Source: Leifsonia sp. Root112D2 (lineage in GTDB: Bacteria > Actinomycetota > Actinomycetes > Actinomycetales > Microbacteriaceae). From it: 64,000 bases of DNA. Both the position numbers and the translations under genes were made by a program. This document shows positions 28,533-37,732 of the stretch, one piece after another. The notes under the pieces are model-generated. The model had not been told where the DNA came from. It was given only the letters and a program-made list of their open reading frames with translations, and did no database searches. The stretch covers positions 923,480 to 987,479 of the forward strand of contig NZ_LMCU01000001.1 of the NCBI RefSeq assembly GCF_001424905.1, written 5' to 3'. Position 1 is the stretch's first letter. Every line of letters begins with the position of its first letter.

Positions 28533-29410
28533 CCACGGTCCAAGCCCGCAATGTGGCCACTGCTCGATCCGTAGCCCGGCCCGACGGTACGTCGCGCACG
28601 TCCCGACAGATCGGTCTGAAGACGATCCTGATCATTCTGGCCGTCGTTTCTCTCGCGCCCTACCTGTTCATGATCGTCACCTCGTTCAAGACGAACCAGC
28701 AGTTCGCCGACAGCTTCTGGCAGATCTCCTTTCCCCTGCACTTCGAGAACTATGCGGTGGCCTGGAACCAGATCGCACCATATCTGTTCAACACCGCCGT
28801 CGTCGCGGTGATCTCCATCGTGCTCATTCTGGCCATCGCCTCGATCTCGGGATTCGTGCTCGCGCGGTATCGCTTCCTCGGCAAGGGCTTCATCTACGGC
28901 GCAGTGCTCGTGCTCATGATGGTGCCCGGGCTCGCCAACCTCATTCCGCTGTTCATCATCATGAAAGACCTGGGCCTGCTCAACACCTACATCGTTCTCG
29001 TCATTCCGTACACGGCGGGCGGTGTCGTGCTCGGCACGATTCTCATTCGCAACTTCGTGGAGGGCATACCGCAGACACTCTTCGATGCGGCACGCCTCGA
29101 CGGTGCCAGCGGGGCGCGGATGTATCGCTCGGTCATGCTGCCTCTCTCGCTGCCCGTGCTCGGCACGATTGCGCTGATCACCGTGAGCGAGGTCTGGAAC
29201 GACTTCTTCTGGCCGCTGCTGGTGATCTCAGACAACAACCTGCGCACCGTGTCTGTCGGCCTCCAGTTCTTCCAGGGGCAGAATGTCACCGACTACGGGC
29301 CGCTCATGGCCGGTTACCTGCTGGCCAGCCTGCCCCTCGTTCTTCTCTTCACCTTCCTGTCGAAGTACTTCCTCGCCGGAGTGCAGGGAGGCGTACCCGG
29401 CGCCCACTGA
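28529..29410 (+). CDS. Sugar ABC transporter permease, MalG-like (CUT1)
   Basis: A 293-residue permease with six membrane segments, beginning at a GTG that overlaps the upstream stop (GTGA). The EAA loop reads QTLFDAARLDGASGARMYRSVMLPLS, and the C-terminus PLVLLFTFLSKYFLAGVQGGV is typical of MalG-type subunits. It forms the heterodimeric channel with the MalF-like protein encoded immediately upstream and works with the binding protein encoded downstream. Confidence 0.94.
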   Translation: MTTVQARNVATARSVARPDGTSRTSRQIGLKTILIILAVVSLAPYLFMIVTSFKTNQQFADSFWQISFPLHFENYAVAWNQIAPYLFNTAVVAVISIVLILAIASISGFVLARYRFLGKGFIYGAVLVLMMVPGLANLIPLFIIMKDLGLLNTYIVLVIPYTAGGVVLGTILIRNFVEGIPQTLFDAARLDGASGARMYRSVMLPLSLPVLGTIALITVSEVWNDFFWPLLVISDNNLRTVSVGLQFFQGQNVTDYGPLMAGYLLASLPLVLLFTFLSKYFLAGVQGGVPGAH

Positions 29411-29456
29411 GCCGCGCTCGCCCAGAGCGATCGGACGGTCCTTTTACGACCGTGAA

Positions 29457-29472
29457 TGAAACGATTTACTGA
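29457..29472 (+). promoter_or_regulatory. LacI-type operator upstream of the sugar-binding protein gene
   Basis: TGAAACGATTTACTGA closely matches the operators at 27464 and 27522. It lies between the permease and binding-protein genes, which suggests the binding protein has its own repressible promoter so that it can be made in excess over the permeases. Confidence 0.65.
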
Positions 29473-29513
29473 TGTTCCTGAACCACATGAACCACACCAA
29501 GAAAAGAGGAAGC

Positions 29514-30980
29514 ATGCTAGTAACAACGAAGACGTTGCGACGGAAGCGGATCCGCCTTGCGGCGCTCGCATCCATTGCCGCGTTGGGCACAGTGGCCGCG
29601 CTGGCCGGATGCTCACCGTCGTCAAGCGATTCGGGCAAGGTGACGATCACCCTCTCCGGGCCCAACCAGTTCACCAGCGACGCGAACACGTTCGGCCCTG
29701 CCTGGGAAAAGCTGGTTGCCAGTTTTGAAAAGGACAACCCGAACATCACGTTGAAGACCAACGTGCTGCCGCTCACCTCGTGGGCACAGACATCCGCCGC
29801 GCAACTGACCGCAGGCACGGCTCCCGAGCTGATCTTCAACCAGACGCAGCACACGCCCGAGCAGGTCCTCTCGCTGGATGATGCGCTCAAGAAGAAGAAC
29901 CCCTTCTCCGACAGCGGCAAGTCCTGGAACGACGACTTCATTCCGCAGTACTGGAAGGACTCTGACCAGCTCATCAACACGGCCGGTCACCACGAGGCGA
30001 TTCCGTTCAACCTGGTCGCGGTCGGCATGTACTTCAACAAGGACATCCTCGCGAAGGCGGGGGTGAAGGAATCGGATCTCAAGACGTTCGATGGATTCCT
30101 CAGCGCCTGCAGCGCCATCAAGAGCGCGGGCTTTGCGCCGGTCGCAACGGACAACGGCAACCTGCCCGCCGGCTGGGCTTACGTGGCGCTGGGCTCCATG
30201 CTGCTGAACCCCGAAGCGGAGAAGATCAACCAATTCGCCTCGGACGGCAGCGCGGGCACGGCCAAGATCGTGACGAAGAAGAGCATTGCCCACGCCTACC
30301 TCACGGGTGAGCTCAACGTCACCACCGATCCGGGATCAGCCGAGGTGCTGAAGCTGATGAAGAAGTTCTACGACAGCTGCGCAACTCCGAACTGGTCGGG
30401 AATCAAGTCGCAGGGCGCCTTCACCGGCGGAACGGACTTCACCGGCGGCAAGGCTGCGATGGCCTGGGGCACGAACTTCGCCACCACGGGGCTCGCCGAC
30501 GCGGGCTTCAAATACGGCACGGTGCCCTTCCCGACGCTCTCAAAGAGCGACTCGAGTCTCGCGACCGGAGACCCGGCCAAGTTCGGCGTCACCGCTGGCG
30601 GAACCGCCTACATGATTCCGGCCTACATCAAGGGCGCGAAGCGGGATGCGGCCATCAAGTTCCTGCAGTACGTTTCGAGCCCCAAGATTCAGTCGTGGCT
30701 CAACAAGACCGGTGGCATCCCCGCCGCGAATGGTCTGACGGCCCCTCCCGGACTCGAAGCCATGAGCACGGGAGACTGGGCGACCGTTCCTCCGCTCGGC
30801 CAGGGTGGGCTCTTCCAGGTACCCGCCGCTATCGCCGCGCAGAACAAGTACGAGGGCTATCTCCTCGGCAGCACGTCGCTGAAAGACACGCTGAAGACGC
30901 TGAATGCCAACGGGATCGCGTGGAGCAAGGAGCAAGCAGTACAGGGCAAGTGGACCGAGGACTGGGCCACAAAGAAGTAG
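29514..30980 (+). CDS. Sugar ABC transporter substrate-binding lipoprotein
   Basis: A 488-residue lipoprotein. I chose the ATG at 29514, with AGAGGAAG just upstream, over the ATG at 29472, which lies at the end of the operator and has no ribosome binding site. Signal: basic LRRKRIR, hydrophobic core, lipobox LAGC with Cys33. The mature protein is a cluster-B/CUT1-type binding protein (ITLSGPNQFTSDANTFGPAWEKLVASFEKDNPNI, AAQLTAGTAPELIF, and a C-terminal KFLQYVSSPKIQSWL). It delivers oligosaccharide to the permease pair encoded upstream. A strong hairpin terminator follows the gene. Confidence 0.93.
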   Translation: MLVTTKTLRRKRIRLAALASIAALGTVAALAGCSPSSSDSGKVTITLSGPNQFTSDANTFGPAWEKLVASFEKDNPNITLKTNVLPLTSWAQTSAAQLTAGTAPELIFNQTQHTPEQVLSLDDALKKKNPFSDSGKSWNDDFIPQYWKDSDQLINTAGHHEAIPFNLVAVGMYFNKDILAKAGVKESDLKTFDGFLSACSAIKSAGFAPVATDNGNLPAGWAYVALGSMLLNPEAEKINQFASDGSAGTAKIVTKKSIAHAYLTGELNVTTDPGSAEVLKLMKKFYDSCATPNWSGIKSQGAFTGGTDFTGGKAAMAWGTNFATTGLADAGFKYGTVPFPTLSKSDSSLATGDPAKFGVTAGGTAYMIPAYIKGAKRDAAIKFLQYVSSPKIQSWLNKTGGIPAANGLTAPPGLEAMSTGDWATVPPLGQGGLFQVPAAIAAQNKYEGYLLGSTSLKDTLKTLNANGIAWSKEQAVQGKWTEDWATKK

Positions 30981-31009
30981 GGCGCGACTGACTCGCGCTG
31001 TGCACGACA

Positions 31010-31041
31010 GGGGCGGGCCATCGGCAACGGTGGCCCGCCCC
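31010..31041 (+). terminator. Strong hairpin after the transporter operon
   Basis: GGGGCGGGCCA and its exact complement TGGCCCGCCCC form an 11-base GC-rich stem with a 10-base loop, 29 bases after the binding-protein stop. No T-run follows, which is common for actinobacterial terminators. It may also protect the upstream mRNA 3' end while the beta-helix gene is read from a separate start or by read-through. Confidence 0.8.
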
Positions 31042-31077
31042 TGATGCAAGACCAGCTTCAACGACGAAGGGGATGTC

Positions 31078-33837
31078 ATGAAACGACGAATGATCGCGGC
31101 CCTGACCGCGGGAACACTGGCGGCGCTGGCGCTGACCGGAGTGAGCCAGCCCGTCTGGGCGGCCAGCAACACCTTTTACGTGAACAACCAGACGGGCTCC
31201 AATTGCAGTGACGCCGGACCGGCGACGCAGGCACAGCCCTGGTGCACGTTCACCCCCATCAACTCACACGGCGCATTCAGCGCTGGCGACCAGATTCTTC
31301 TCGCCCGGGGCGCAACCTGGAACCAGCAGATGAACCTCTCGGGCTCGGGCACCGCATCCGATGGCATCTCTGTCAGCGCATACGGAAACGGTGACAACCC
31401 GAAGATCAGCAGAAACGGATCGGTAGACGATCGGGGCATCAAGCTCGTCAACGGAGACTACTGGAGCTTCAGCCACCTGGAGGTCTCCAATGCGGCCTCG
31501 GGCATCCTGGCGTTCTACGACACCACCGGCCACAACGGCCTGAGCTTCACCGACATCTATGTGCACGACATCAAAGGCGTGATCTACTACGCGGCCAACG
31601 GCACCGGCGACAAGGTTGCCAGCGCCGTGGCAGACAACGTGCGCAACTCCTCCGGCATCCAGATCACCGGTAAGCACACGACGTTCTCCGCATCCGATTA
31701 CTTCATCAGGGGCGTGCGGATGGATAACATCAGCGGCGACCACAACCTGAACACCGTCGGCATCGACATGCTCGGAGTGGGCGAACAGATCACCTCCAAC
31801 GTGGGCGGCAGTGGCGGAGCCGGCGCGAACATGGTGCAGGACGTCGTGATCAATCACCTTGCCAGCCACCACGACAACTGGCAGTGCGACGAGGCCCTGC
31901 GCCTTTTCACCGTCAAGCACGCGGTCATCATGAACTCCGACCTGAACGACGAGGCGCCCTGCTGGAACGTCGGCGGCACAACGACAGTGATTCTGGGGCA
32001 CCTCGAAGACGTGTCGATAGTGAACTCGATGTTCACCAACGTGAATCACACCGGCTCGAACGATGAGAATGCGCTCGACTTCGAGATCTTCAACAACAAC
32101 GTGAGGGCCCAGAACTCTCTGTTCGCGAACACCGCTGGCTCGGCAATGTCGTTCCTGCGCCTCGGAGGCCGCCCCGGCGACTATTCGACGAATAACGAGG
32201 CGTCATCCAACGTGATGATCAACAACGGGGTGGCTCAGAACTTCGGGCCGATTCTGGTGCTCAACGGCGCCGACGCCGCGTCTCCCATCACGGGAACCAT
32301 CAAGGACAACATCAACGTCAACAGGAACTTCCTCTACGACCAGGGCAACGGCTTCGCCGGCTTCTCGACCACGAACAACACGACGCTTTCCAACGGAAGC
32401 GGAGACGTCTACTTCTCCGCGGCCGATTTCAGCGGAACGCAAGGCCTGAACGGCTGGTCGTACCAGTCGCTCAACGGCAACAAGTATGTCGACCTGGTCT
32501 ATGACGCCGCGGGCAAGAAGTGGACCCCGTCCGACAGGTCGGTGCCCGAGATCACCCAGTTCGACCAGAATCCCGACACCTCGGCGGCGCACTGGGTTGC
32601 CCGAGCGTGGACCGCACCGAGCACCGGAACGGTGAGCCTGCGCGGGCGCATTCTCAAGTCGGATAACACCGGCAAGGGCAATGGAATCCTTGCCCGCATC
32701 ACCAAGAACGGCAAGCAGATCTGGCCGGCGAGCGGCACGCAGGCCGTCGCCGCAGGGGACGAGTACACGGGCGTCAATTACGTGCTCGACAACCTGTCGG
32801 TGAACGCCGGCGACATCATCCGCTTCGAGACGAACTCGGGCAAGGCGCAGGGCGGCACCGATGCCCAGCAGAACAGTTCAGGCAACGGCAAGGCGGCATA
32901 CGACCAGGCGAGCTGGACGCCGAGCGTGAGCTATACCTCACGCCCGAGCCAGGCGTATAACTGGGGCTTCAACGGCGGTCACGAAGCGGGATGGGCCGTC
33001 TACGGGGCGGCATCGTCAAACGCCCCCGGCACGGATCTCAGTGCACTCAACCTGACGTCCAGCGGAAACGACCCGCGCATCGAGTCGCCGAATCCGCTGC
33101 ACCTCAACGCCGCTGCGGCCACGACAGTGACAGTGCGAATGAGCAACGATACGAGCAGCACCACCGGGCGAATCTACTTCACCACCACGTCCTCGCCCGG
33201 CGCCAGCGAATCGAAGGCTCTACCCTTCACGGTGAAGCCGCACAGCGGATACACGACGTACACGATAGACATGGCGTCGAATCCGTTGTGGACCGGTGAG
33301 GTCAACTGGATGCGTGTCGATCCGATCGACACGACCGGTAAGACGAATATCGACAGCATCGTGGTCTCCGGAACCGGCGACCTCTACGTGAACCGTTTGC
33401 TTGACGGCAGTTTCGAGGACCAGTCGGCAAACTTCTACACGTACCGGCCGACCGGCGTGTGGCAGTACAGCGGCAGCGCCGGCGTGCAGCGCAATCACAG
33501 CGCCTTCAGCGGCACACAGGGCGCGGCTTCAGGCCAGCAGACGGCCTTCATTCAGGGCACGGACTCGGTAAAGCAAACGCTGAACCTGTCGGCCGGAAGC
33601 CACACCGTGACGTTCGCGGTCGACCAGCGCACGAACAACGGTGGCGCCCAGGCGCTCGACTTCTACGTGGACGGTGCCAAGATCAATACCACGCCGTTCA
33701 CGCCGCCGTCGGGTGGAGGCTTCCGAAGCTTCACAACGCCAAGCTTCACGACGACGGCAGGGCAGCACACCATTCAATTCGTGGGAGCCAACGCCGGGGA
33801 CAACACCGCATTCCTCGACGCGGTCGCGATGCATTGA
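31078..33837 (+). CDS. Secreted right-handed beta-helix protein with C-terminal carbohydrate-binding-like domain
   Basis: A 919-residue exported protein. The signal peptide is MKRRMIAALTAGTLAALALTGVSQPVWAA with cleavage near AWAA/ASN (about residue 29). Residues about 30-420 have the Asn/Gly-rich repeating pattern of a pectate-lyase-like parallel beta helix (FYVNNQTGSNCSDAG, ISVSAYGNGDNPKISR, HLEVSNAASGILAFYDTTG). A central beta-sandwich region follows, and the last ~150 residues (LLDGSFEDQSANFYTYRPTG onward) resemble a CBM-type jelly roll. No wall anchor is present. The position in a rhamnosidase locus suggests a polysaccharide lyase or hydrolase acting outside the cell, but the catalytic family is not recognised. 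Confidence 0.82.
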   Translation: MKRRMIAALTAGTLAALALTGVSQPVWAASNTFYVNNQTGSNCSDAGPATQAQPWCTFTPINSHGAFSAGDQILLARGATWNQQMNLSGSGTASDGISVSAYGNGDNPKISRNGSVDDRGIKLVNGDYWSFSHLEVSNAASGILAFYDTTGHNGLSFTDIYVHDIKGVIYYAANGTGDKVASAVADNVRNSSGIQITGKHTTFSASDYFIRGVRMDNISGDHNLNTVGIDMLGVGEQITSNVGGSGGAGANMVQDVVINHLASHHDNWQCDEALRLFTVKHAVIMNSDLNDEAPCWNVGGTTTVILGHLEDVSIVNSMFTNVNHTGSNDENALDFEIFNNNVRAQNSLFANTAGSAMSFLRLGGRPGDYSTNNEASSNVMINNGVAQNFGPILVLNGADAASPITGTIKDNINVNRNFLYDQGNGFAGFSTTNNTTLSNGSGDVYFSAADFSGTQGLNGWSYQSLNGNKYVDLVYDAAGKKWTPSDRSVPEITQFDQNPDTSAAHWVARAWTAPSTGTVSLRGRILKSDNTGKGNGILARITKNGKQIWPASGTQAVAAGDEYTGVNYVLDNLSVNAGDIIRFETNSGKAQGGTDAQQNSSGNGKAAYDQASWTPSVSYTSRPSQAYNWGFNGGHEAGWAVYGAASSNAPGTDLSALNLTSSGNDPRIESPNPLHLNAAAATTVTVRMSNDTSSTTGRIYFTTTSSPGASESKALPFTVKPHSGYTTYTIDMASNPLWTGEVNWMRVDPIDTTGKTNIDSIVVSGTGDLYVNRLLDGSFEDQSANFYTYRPTGVWQYSGSAGVQRNHSAFSGTQGAASGQQTAFIQGTDSVKQTLNLSAGSHTVTFAVDQRTNNGGAQALDFYVDGAKINTTPFTPPSGGGFRSFTTPSFTTTAGQHTIQFVGANAGDNTAFLDAVAMH

Positions 33838-33853
33838 GGCGTCACTGGCGCGG

Positions 33854-33898
33854 CAGTGCCGGTGAATACAGTGCCCATCAACACAGTGCTCGTGACCA
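33854..33898. repeat. Three tandem degenerate 15-base repeats upstream of the esterase
   Basis: CAGTGCCGGTGAATA, CAGTGCCCATCAACA and CAGTGCTCGTGACCA follow one another without gaps in the 76-base space between the beta-helix gene and the esterase gene. The esterase ribosome binding site AAGGAGAA comes just after. The function is unknown. Confidence 0.55.
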
Positions 33899-33913
33899 CA
33901 GAGAAGGAGAACG

Positions 33914-34852
33914 ATGAACGACGTGGATGCCGCAACCTCCTTTGCCGCCGTCATCCGCAGTCTTGAGGCGGGCACGTCGGGCCCTGATCCGCGCACGGAT
34001 GTGGACACCGCCTCGCTCGTCGAGCGGTATCCGCAGCTGGGCACGGTGAGCGTGCGAGACATCCGTGTGCCGGTGCGCCACGGAGACATCGCCGCACGGC
34101 TCTATCTGCCGACGGGGGCGCCGCGGGGCGCCCTCGTCTGGGCCCACGGCGGCAGCTTCATCGGCGGCAACCTCGATATGCCCGAGGCCAACTGGGTTTC
34201 GCTCGCCTTAGCTGCCCGCGGCTTCACCGTGCTGTCGGTCGAATACACCAAGGCGCTGTTCGGGGTGCACTTTCCCGTGCCGTCGCTCGACCTGCTCGAC
34301 GCATGGAACTGGGCCGTCGCCGAGCTCGGGGTGAGCGTCGATGCCATGCATCTGGGCGGCGCCAGTGCGGGCGGATGCCTGTCCGCCGGCGTCGGCGTGC
34401 GGCTGCGCGACGGCCAGGGGCCGTTGCCAGCCTCGCTCGTGCTTGTCTATCCGCTGGTTCACACTGTGCTTCCCGATGGTTCGGCCGCCGCCCGCGCGGC
34501 GGCCGAGACGCTGTCTCCGGGCGACCGGTTTCCGCAGAGCATGGTGACGGCGATTGCCGACAACTATTTGGGCGCCGAGCAGAGTGCCACCGACCCCTAT
34601 GCCTACGCGGGCAATGCGCAACTCACGGGCATGCCGCCGATTTTCATTCTCAATTCGGAGCGCGACGAGCATCGCTATTCCGGGGAGGAATTCGCGCGCC
34701 AGGCGATGGATGCCGGCGTGCCGGTGAACGTCACCTATGAACCGGGCAGTCGGCACGGTCACCTCGATCGACCGCACACGGTCGAGGCGCAGCGCAGCAT
34801 CGCCCGCATCGCCGACTGGTTGGACCGGTTTTCGACAGACGCCTCGCTGTAA
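33914..34852 (+). CDS. Alpha/beta hydrolase, hormone-sensitive-lipase-like esterase
   Basis: A 312-residue intracellular esterase. The oxyanion hole is WAHGGSFIGGN (HGG motif), the nucleophile elbow is LGGASAGGCLSAG, the acid lies in ILNSERDEHRYS, and the catalytic His is in GSRHGHLDRP. Family (HSL, type IV) members cleave short acyl esters. Between a secreted glycanase-like gene and a GH106-like gene it is best explained as a deacylase removing acetyl or similar groups from imported rhamno-oligosaccharides. AAGGAG precedes its ATG. Its stop codon TAA is part of the ribosome binding site of the next gene. Confidence 0.88.
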   Translation: MNDVDAATSFAAVIRSLEAGTSGPDPRTDVDTASLVERYPQLGTVSVRDIRVPVRHGDIAARLYLPTGAPRGALVWAHGGSFIGGNLDMPEANWVSLALAARGFTVLSVEYTKALFGVHFPVPSLDLLDAWNWAVAELGVSVDAMHLGGASAGGCLSAGVGVRLRDGQGPLPASLVLVYPLVHTVLPDGSAAARAAAETLSPGDRFPQSMVTAIADNYLGAEQSATDPYAYAGNAQLTGMPPIFILNSERDEHRYSGEEFARQAMDAGVPVNVTYEPGSRHGHLDRPHTVEAQRSIARIADWLDRFSTDASL

Positions 34853-34862
34853 GGAGTTCAGC

Positions 34863-37712
34863 ATTCGCAATCGTGCGCGCATCCGCCCCCAGCCTCTCGA
34901 CGCCGCGCCTCTCGACCCCGCGCGATTTGCCAACCCCACCGCGGATGACCGGCCGGGCATCCGCTGGTGGTGGCAAAGCCCGGTCTCGAACGCGCAGCTC
35001 ACCCGCCAGCTGCACGCGATAGCCGACGCGGGCTTTCGCGAGGTGGAGATCGCCTTCAGCCGGGGATTCTGGGGCGATGACAGACAGCGCGATGCTCTCA
35101 CGGCAATTCTGACGGAGGCGGAGCGCCTCGGCGTCGGAGTGGCCATGACGCTGGGCGCCTCGTGGCCGCTGCAGACGCCGAACACCGAGGTCGGCACCGG
35201 TTTCAGCACCCAGGAACTGCAGTACGGCTCGGTGGCGATCCCCGCCGGACAATCCGGTACGGTGCGCGTTCCGGCGGCGTTCGACGACCTCGACGGCGAA
35301 CGCCCCTCGACACTCGTGCGCGTCACCGCGGCCCGGGTGCTGCAACGGAATGAGCCGCCCACCATCGTGCCGCTCGACGATCCGTATGCACCGCCTCGCG
35401 GAGTCATCACGCCGCCCGACGCATCCACCGTGCTGGAGGCGGAATCCCTTCTCGACCTGACCTCCCAGCTCGTCGACTCCGCTGTCGACTCCACTGTCGA
35501 CTGGGAGGCGCGCGACGGCGACTGGATGCTCTTCGCCTTCTGGATGCGCGACTGCGAGCAGGGCGAGACGAGTTTTCTTGATGGCCACGCCGCTGTCGCC
35601 GCCACCGAATATCTCGACGAGCATCAGATCGGCACCGACAATCGTGAGCTTCTGCGCCGGGCCGGCACCGAACTCTTCGAGGATTCCCTTGAGCTCAACG
35701 CGGACTCGCTGTTCTGGACATCCGGGTTGATCTATCGCTTCGCACAACGTCACGGCTACGACGTGACGCCCTACCTGCCGCTGCTCTTCGCGCACGGCAT
35801 GTGCAGGTTCTGGGTGCCGAACGAGGAGCCGGTGGCCGACTTCGAGCTCGACACCGGCATCGGCGCCCGGGTGCGCCGCGACTACTACCGCCTGCTGACC
35901 GACCTCTACATCGGCGAACACCTGCTGCCGCTGCAGGAGTGGTCGGCGGCCCATGGCCTGCAGCACAAATCGCAGCTGGCCTACGGCCAGAACCTCGAAG
36001 CGATCCGCGGCAATCGCGAGTTCGTGCGAGCCGGTGGTCGAGCCGAGGGCGAGTCGCTGAACGCCGGCGACCGAGCGCCGATCGACCGCACGGATGCCAC
36101 GTGGCGCTTTGCGCTCGACTGGCAGCGTTGCGTCGTGGCCGGCGCACATCAGGGCGGTGCGGTGCGCGTCAGCACCGAGCTCGGCGCGCAGTTTCGGGCG
36201 GCCTACGCCTTCACGCTTGGGGACCTGCAGCAGATGCTCGCCAAGGAGTGGGCGGTCGGCATCACGAAGCCCTTCGTGCACGGGGTGGCCACGCAGCAGC
36301 CGGGATCGCCCTGGCCCACGCAGACGCGCTTTCAGCACATCGTCTCGGACAGCTGGAACGATACGCATTTTCCCGAATGGGCGAACTGGAAGCCCCTCAC
36401 CGACTACTGGGCTCGGGGAACCGTCGTGCTCGAGACCGGGGTGCCGCGCACAGACATCGCCATCTATCGCGACGGCTTTCTCACCACCGCCGCGCGCGGC
36501 GTGCGGGACGAGACCCTGGACGCGACGGCGCCGTCTCGCCTCGCCGACACGGAGGCGCTCGAGTTTGCGGGTTTCACCGTGCAGTTCATCGACCCCATCG
36601 GGCTCGCGGAGGCGGGTGCCATTGGCGATGACGGCACCGTGTTTTCCGAGGGGCCGGCCTACCGGGGCCTCATCGTCGACGAGCGGGCCATTTCGCCCGA
36701 GGCGGCCGAGGCGCTCGCAGACGCGGCCGAGCAGGGCGTGCGCGTCGTCATCGTCGGCGAACCGCCGTCGGTCGATTCCGGCTTCGGTCACGGCCCGGCT
36801 GGCGACGAACGCGTGCGGGTCGCTCTCGCGCGTGCGCTCGCGCAGCCATCGACCGTGCGGGTGCAGACCATGTCGCAGGCGGCCGCGGCCTTCGCGCGGC
36901 TGGGGTTGACGCCGAGGCTGACCGTGGACGGCGCGGCCCTGCTCTCGCAGTGGCGGGAGGCGGGATCGTGTCGCTACGTGCTCGTGTACAACACGCTGGC
37001 GTATCCGGTTTCTGCGCGGTTGTCACTCGAGGGAGTCGGTCGGGTGCGCGAGCTCGAGTTGTGGGGCGGCAGCATCCTGCCCGCCGAGCACCTGGCGCAG
37101 GATGCTCGCACGCTCGTGCCGACGCAGATTCCCGCGCTCGGCGTGCGGGTGTTCGAACTCGATCTGGCCGTTGCGCCGTCGACCGTAGCCGCGCTCGGCG
37201 AGCACACCGTCCCGGATGTCGAGCTCGGCCTCGAAGACTGGCACCTGCATGTGGTCAGCGAGGAGCCGGACGGCCCCCGCACCATCGAGCTCGACGGGGC
37301 AGGCCCGGGAGACTGGCGCGGGATCGAGGAGCTCAAGGACGTCTCGGGCGTGGGCCGCTATACGGCGCGGGTCGTCGTGGGCGACCAGCGTCTGGCCTCT
37401 CGCTCGGCCGCAATCGAGCTCGGAGCGCTCGCGGGGTCCGCCGTGGTTCGTGTCGGCGGCCGGGTCTTCGGCACCGCTTACGTCAGCGACACCGCCATCG
37501 ACCTCGGCGACGCGCTCGCTGGTGCCCTCGATGGCGGCGCCGATACCGGAGCCGAGATCGAGATCGAGGTGCGCACCGCCCTGCGCAACGCCGTCATAGC
37601 GCACGACGTCTCAGACCTCTTCGACGAGACCTCGTCTCGGCCTCAGGGCCTGATCGGCCCCGTGACGGTTCGACTCACCTCGCGCAATTCAGGAGTGGAG
37701 CGGCGTGAGTGA
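34863..37712 (+). CDS. GH106-like glycoside hydrolase (probable alpha-L-rhamnosidase), apparent ATT start
   Basis: A 949-residue intracellular enzyme. Family-like sequence begins FANPTADDRPGIRWWWQSPVSN with DAGFREVEIAF, as in GH106 alpha-L-rhamnosidases; long central domains and a C-terminal jelly-roll (VVRVGGRVFGTAYVSDTAIDLGDAL) follow. No ATG, GTG or TTG lies in frame between the end of the esterase gene and the conserved region. AAGGAG (34851-34856) stands exactly six bases before an in-frame ATT (34863), so I take ATT as the start. The only upstream alternative is an ATG at 34737, which would overlap the esterase by 116 bases. The last codons derive from a short repeat. With GH78 it suggests two different rhamnosyl linkages are cut. 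Confidence 0.82.
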   Translation: MRNRARIRPQPLDAAPLDPARFANPTADDRPGIRWWWQSPVSNAQLTRQLHAIADAGFREVEIAFSRGFWGDDRQRDALTAILTEAERLGVGVAMTLGASWPLQTPNTEVGTGFSTQELQYGSVAIPAGQSGTVRVPAAFDDLDGERPSTLVRVTAARVLQRNEPPTIVPLDDPYAPPRGVITPPDASTVLEAESLLDLTSQLVDSAVDSTVDWEARDGDWMLFAFWMRDCEQGETSFLDGHAAVAATEYLDEHQIGTDNRELLRRAGTELFEDSLELNADSLFWTSGLIYRFAQRHGYDVTPYLPLLFAHGMCRFWVPNEEPVADFELDTGIGARVRRDYYRLLTDLYIGEHLLPLQEWSAAHGLQHKSQLAYGQNLEAIRGNREFVRAGGRAEGESLNAGDRAPIDRTDATWRFALDWQRCVVAGAHQGGAVRVSTELGAQFRAAYAFTLGDLQQMLAKEWAVGITKPFVHGVATQQPGSPWPTQTRFQHIVSDSWNDTHFPEWANWKPLTDYWARGTVVLETGVPRTDIAIYRDGFLTTAARGVRDETLDATAPSRLADTEALEFAGFTVQFIDPIGLAEAGAIGDDGTVFSEGPAYRGLIVDERAISPEAAEALADAAEQGVRVVIVGEPPSVDSGFGHGPAGDERVRVALARALAQPSTVRVQTMSQAAAAFARLGLTPRLTVDGAALLSQWREAGSCRYVLVYNTLAYPVSARLSLEGVGRVRELELWGGSILPAEHLAQDARTLVPTQIPALGVRVFELDLAVAPSTVAALGEHTVPDVELGLEDWHLHVVSEEPDGPRTIELDGAGPGDWRGIEELKDVSGVGRYTARVVVGDQRLASRSAAIELGALAGSAVVRVGGRVFGTAYVSDTAIDLGDALAGALDGGADTGAEIEIEVRTALRNAVIAHDVSDLFDETSSRPQGLIGPVTVRLTSRNSGVERRE
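37683..37705. repeat. Half-copy of the second palindromic repeat inside the GH106-like 3' end
   Basis: CGCAATTCAGGAGTGGAGCG followed by GCGTG is nearly identical to the left arm of the hairpin at 40907. It encodes the last residues of the glycosidase (RNSGVERR). A shorter relative (CACTCCTGAACCACGCAA, minus orientation) lies at about 38189-38206 upstream of the arsenate-reductase-like gene. Confidence 0.6.
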
Positions 37713-37732
37713 CACCGGAGCGCGGCCCGGGG

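Noticed and set aside
34731..36791. A 686-codon open frame antisense to the GH106-like gene
   Set aside because: It is the mirror of a high-GC coding sequence, has no recognisable domain, and its Arg/Gly/His-rich composition is typical of an antisense shadow.
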